A DNA stretch of 64,000 bases from an uncultured Methylotenera sp. Lineage in GTDB: Bacteria > Pseudomonadota > Gammaproteobacteria > Burkholderiales > Methylophilaceae. A program made the translations under genes and the position numbers. Below are positions 63,410-64,000 of the stretch, in pieces. The DNA is taken from positions 7,509 through 71,508 of the forward strand of contig NZ_CAMLGS010000009.1 of NCBI RefSeq assembly GCF_946479685.1, read 5' to 3'. Within the stretch, counting starts at the first letter, position 1, and every line of letters starts with the position of its first letter. Below the pieces are notes generated by a model. The model ran no database searches. It was not told the origin of the DNA and saw only the letters and a program-made list of their open reading frames with translations.

Positions 63410-63478
63410 CCAGATTAAGCTAGCGACTAAGCCTTAGTATTTTATACATTCAAGCGCTTTATGCATTAGATTGATAAC

Positions 63479-63506
63479 AAAAAGCCCGCATACGCGGGCT
63501 TTTTGT
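63479..63506 (+). terminator. Intrinsic terminator between dksA and pnp
   Basis: AAAAGCCCGC-ATAC-GCGGGCTTTTT is a strong hairpin with A and T runs on both sides, so it can stop transcription from both convergent genes. Confidence 0.92.
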
Positions 63507-63533
63507 TAGGTAATGAGTTACACGGCTAGCGCA

Positions 63534-64000
63534 TTACTCATCAGCTTCTGATTCAGCTTTCGCTTCAGCAGCAGGCGGATCAATCAAAGCTTTCATGCTT
63601 AGACGTACACGACCTTTTTCATCAGCTTCTACTACTTTAACTTTCACTACATCGCCTTCTTTCAAGAAGTCAGCAACTGCATTTACACGTTGATGTGCAA
63701 TTTGTGAAATATGTAGCAAGCCATCTTTACCTGGAATCAAAGTCACGATCGCACCGAAATCAAGCAACTTGATCACAGTACCTTCGTAAGTTTGACCTAC
63801 TTCAACTTCAGCAGTGATTTCTGCAATGCGACGTTGTGCTTCTGCACCTTGCTCAGAGCTAGTGCATGCAATTTTCACTGTACCGTCATCTTCGATATCA
63901 ATCGTGGTGCCAGTTTCTTCAGTTAAAGCACGAATTACCGCACCGCCTTTACCGATCACATCACGGATTTTCTCAGGATTGATCTTCATGGTGATGATGC
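63534..64000 (-). CDS. pnp: Polynucleotide phosphorylase, C-terminal part (cut by the window)
   Basis: The last 155 residues of PNPase, open past the right end of the window. The KH domain has [20 protein letters not shown] and the S1 RNA-binding domain has [13 protein letters not shown] and [12 protein letters not shown], ending in an acidic tail. PNPase degrades mRNA from the 3' end and is part of the degradosome. The apparent ATG at 63989 is an internal methionine, not the start. Confidence 0.95.
   Translation of the reverse strand, partial: IITMKINPEKIRDVIGKGGAVIRALTEETGTTIDIEDDGTVKIACTSSEQGAEAQRRIAEITAEVEVGQTYEGTVIKLLDFGAIVTLIPGKDGLLHISQIAHQRVNAVADFLKEGDVVKVKVVEADEKGRVRLSMKALIDPPAAEAKAESEADE

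Overview
The window looks like a chromosomal segment of a Gram-negative betaproteobacterium. From the overall flavour of the proteins I would place it near Methylophilaceae, but this is inference; no 16S rRNA is present. The backbone is moderately AT-rich. It carries housekeeping genes (valS, folD, dksA, pnp), a cobalamin nucleotide-loop assembly cluster, an MSHA-type pilus or pseudopilus assembly cluster, and four tRNA genes (Phe, His, Arg, Pro).

Region by region. Positions 1-420 hold a cobalamin riboswitch on the minus strand whose target gene lies left of the window. Positions 500-2600 are a small array of integron-type gene cassettes on the minus strand, without an integrase. The cassettes are a COG4705/DUF347-like membrane protein, a 60-residue membrane protein, a DUF1398-like protein and a small lipoprotein. 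Positions 2842-3941 hold a complete LexA repressor with a GAAC-N4-GTTC box in its promoter region, and an RlpA-like lipoprotein. Positions 4621-10564 hold cobQ, cbiB, cobD, cobC, cobS and cobT. Then follow tRNA-Phe, a CSS/EAL c-di-GMP phosphodiesterase, alkaline phosphatase, a rhodanese with a TusA-like protein, valS, a GIDE-like/LemA pair, an unusual photolyase-like flavoprotein, an NfeD/SPFH pair and a MoeB/ThiF-like enzyme. Positions 23708-38703 are a long minus-strand MSHA-like cluster: prepilins, PilP/PilO/PilM-N-like proteins, GspF, GspE, a TPR protein, a secretin, an ExeA-like ATPase and a sigma-54 response regulator.

The most interesting part is a mobile element of about 22.5 kb inserted in the 3' end of tRNA-His, bounded by an 18-bp exact direct repeat (39006-39023 and 61507-61524). 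It encodes a tyrosine integrase next to the tRNA, a ColE2-type replication initiator, a MobC/relaxase pair with a likely oriT, and a dense set of defence genes. These are a two-gene Hachiman system (HamA nuclease, HamB helicase), a ParB/MT-A70 methyltransferase fusion, and a type I restriction-modification operon. That operon is interrupted by an OLD-like ATPase/TOPRIM nuclease and a RhuM protein. Two genes beside Hachiman (42204-43187 and 43357-44229) I do not recognise, and they are the best candidates for something new. The element best fits an integrative mobilizable element with plasmid-like replication. Its insertion appears to have moved the tRNA operon terminator 22.5 kb away, so tRNA transcription may read into the integrase gene.

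To the right of the element are the tRNA-His/Arg/Pro operon, folD, dksA and the 3' end of pnp.
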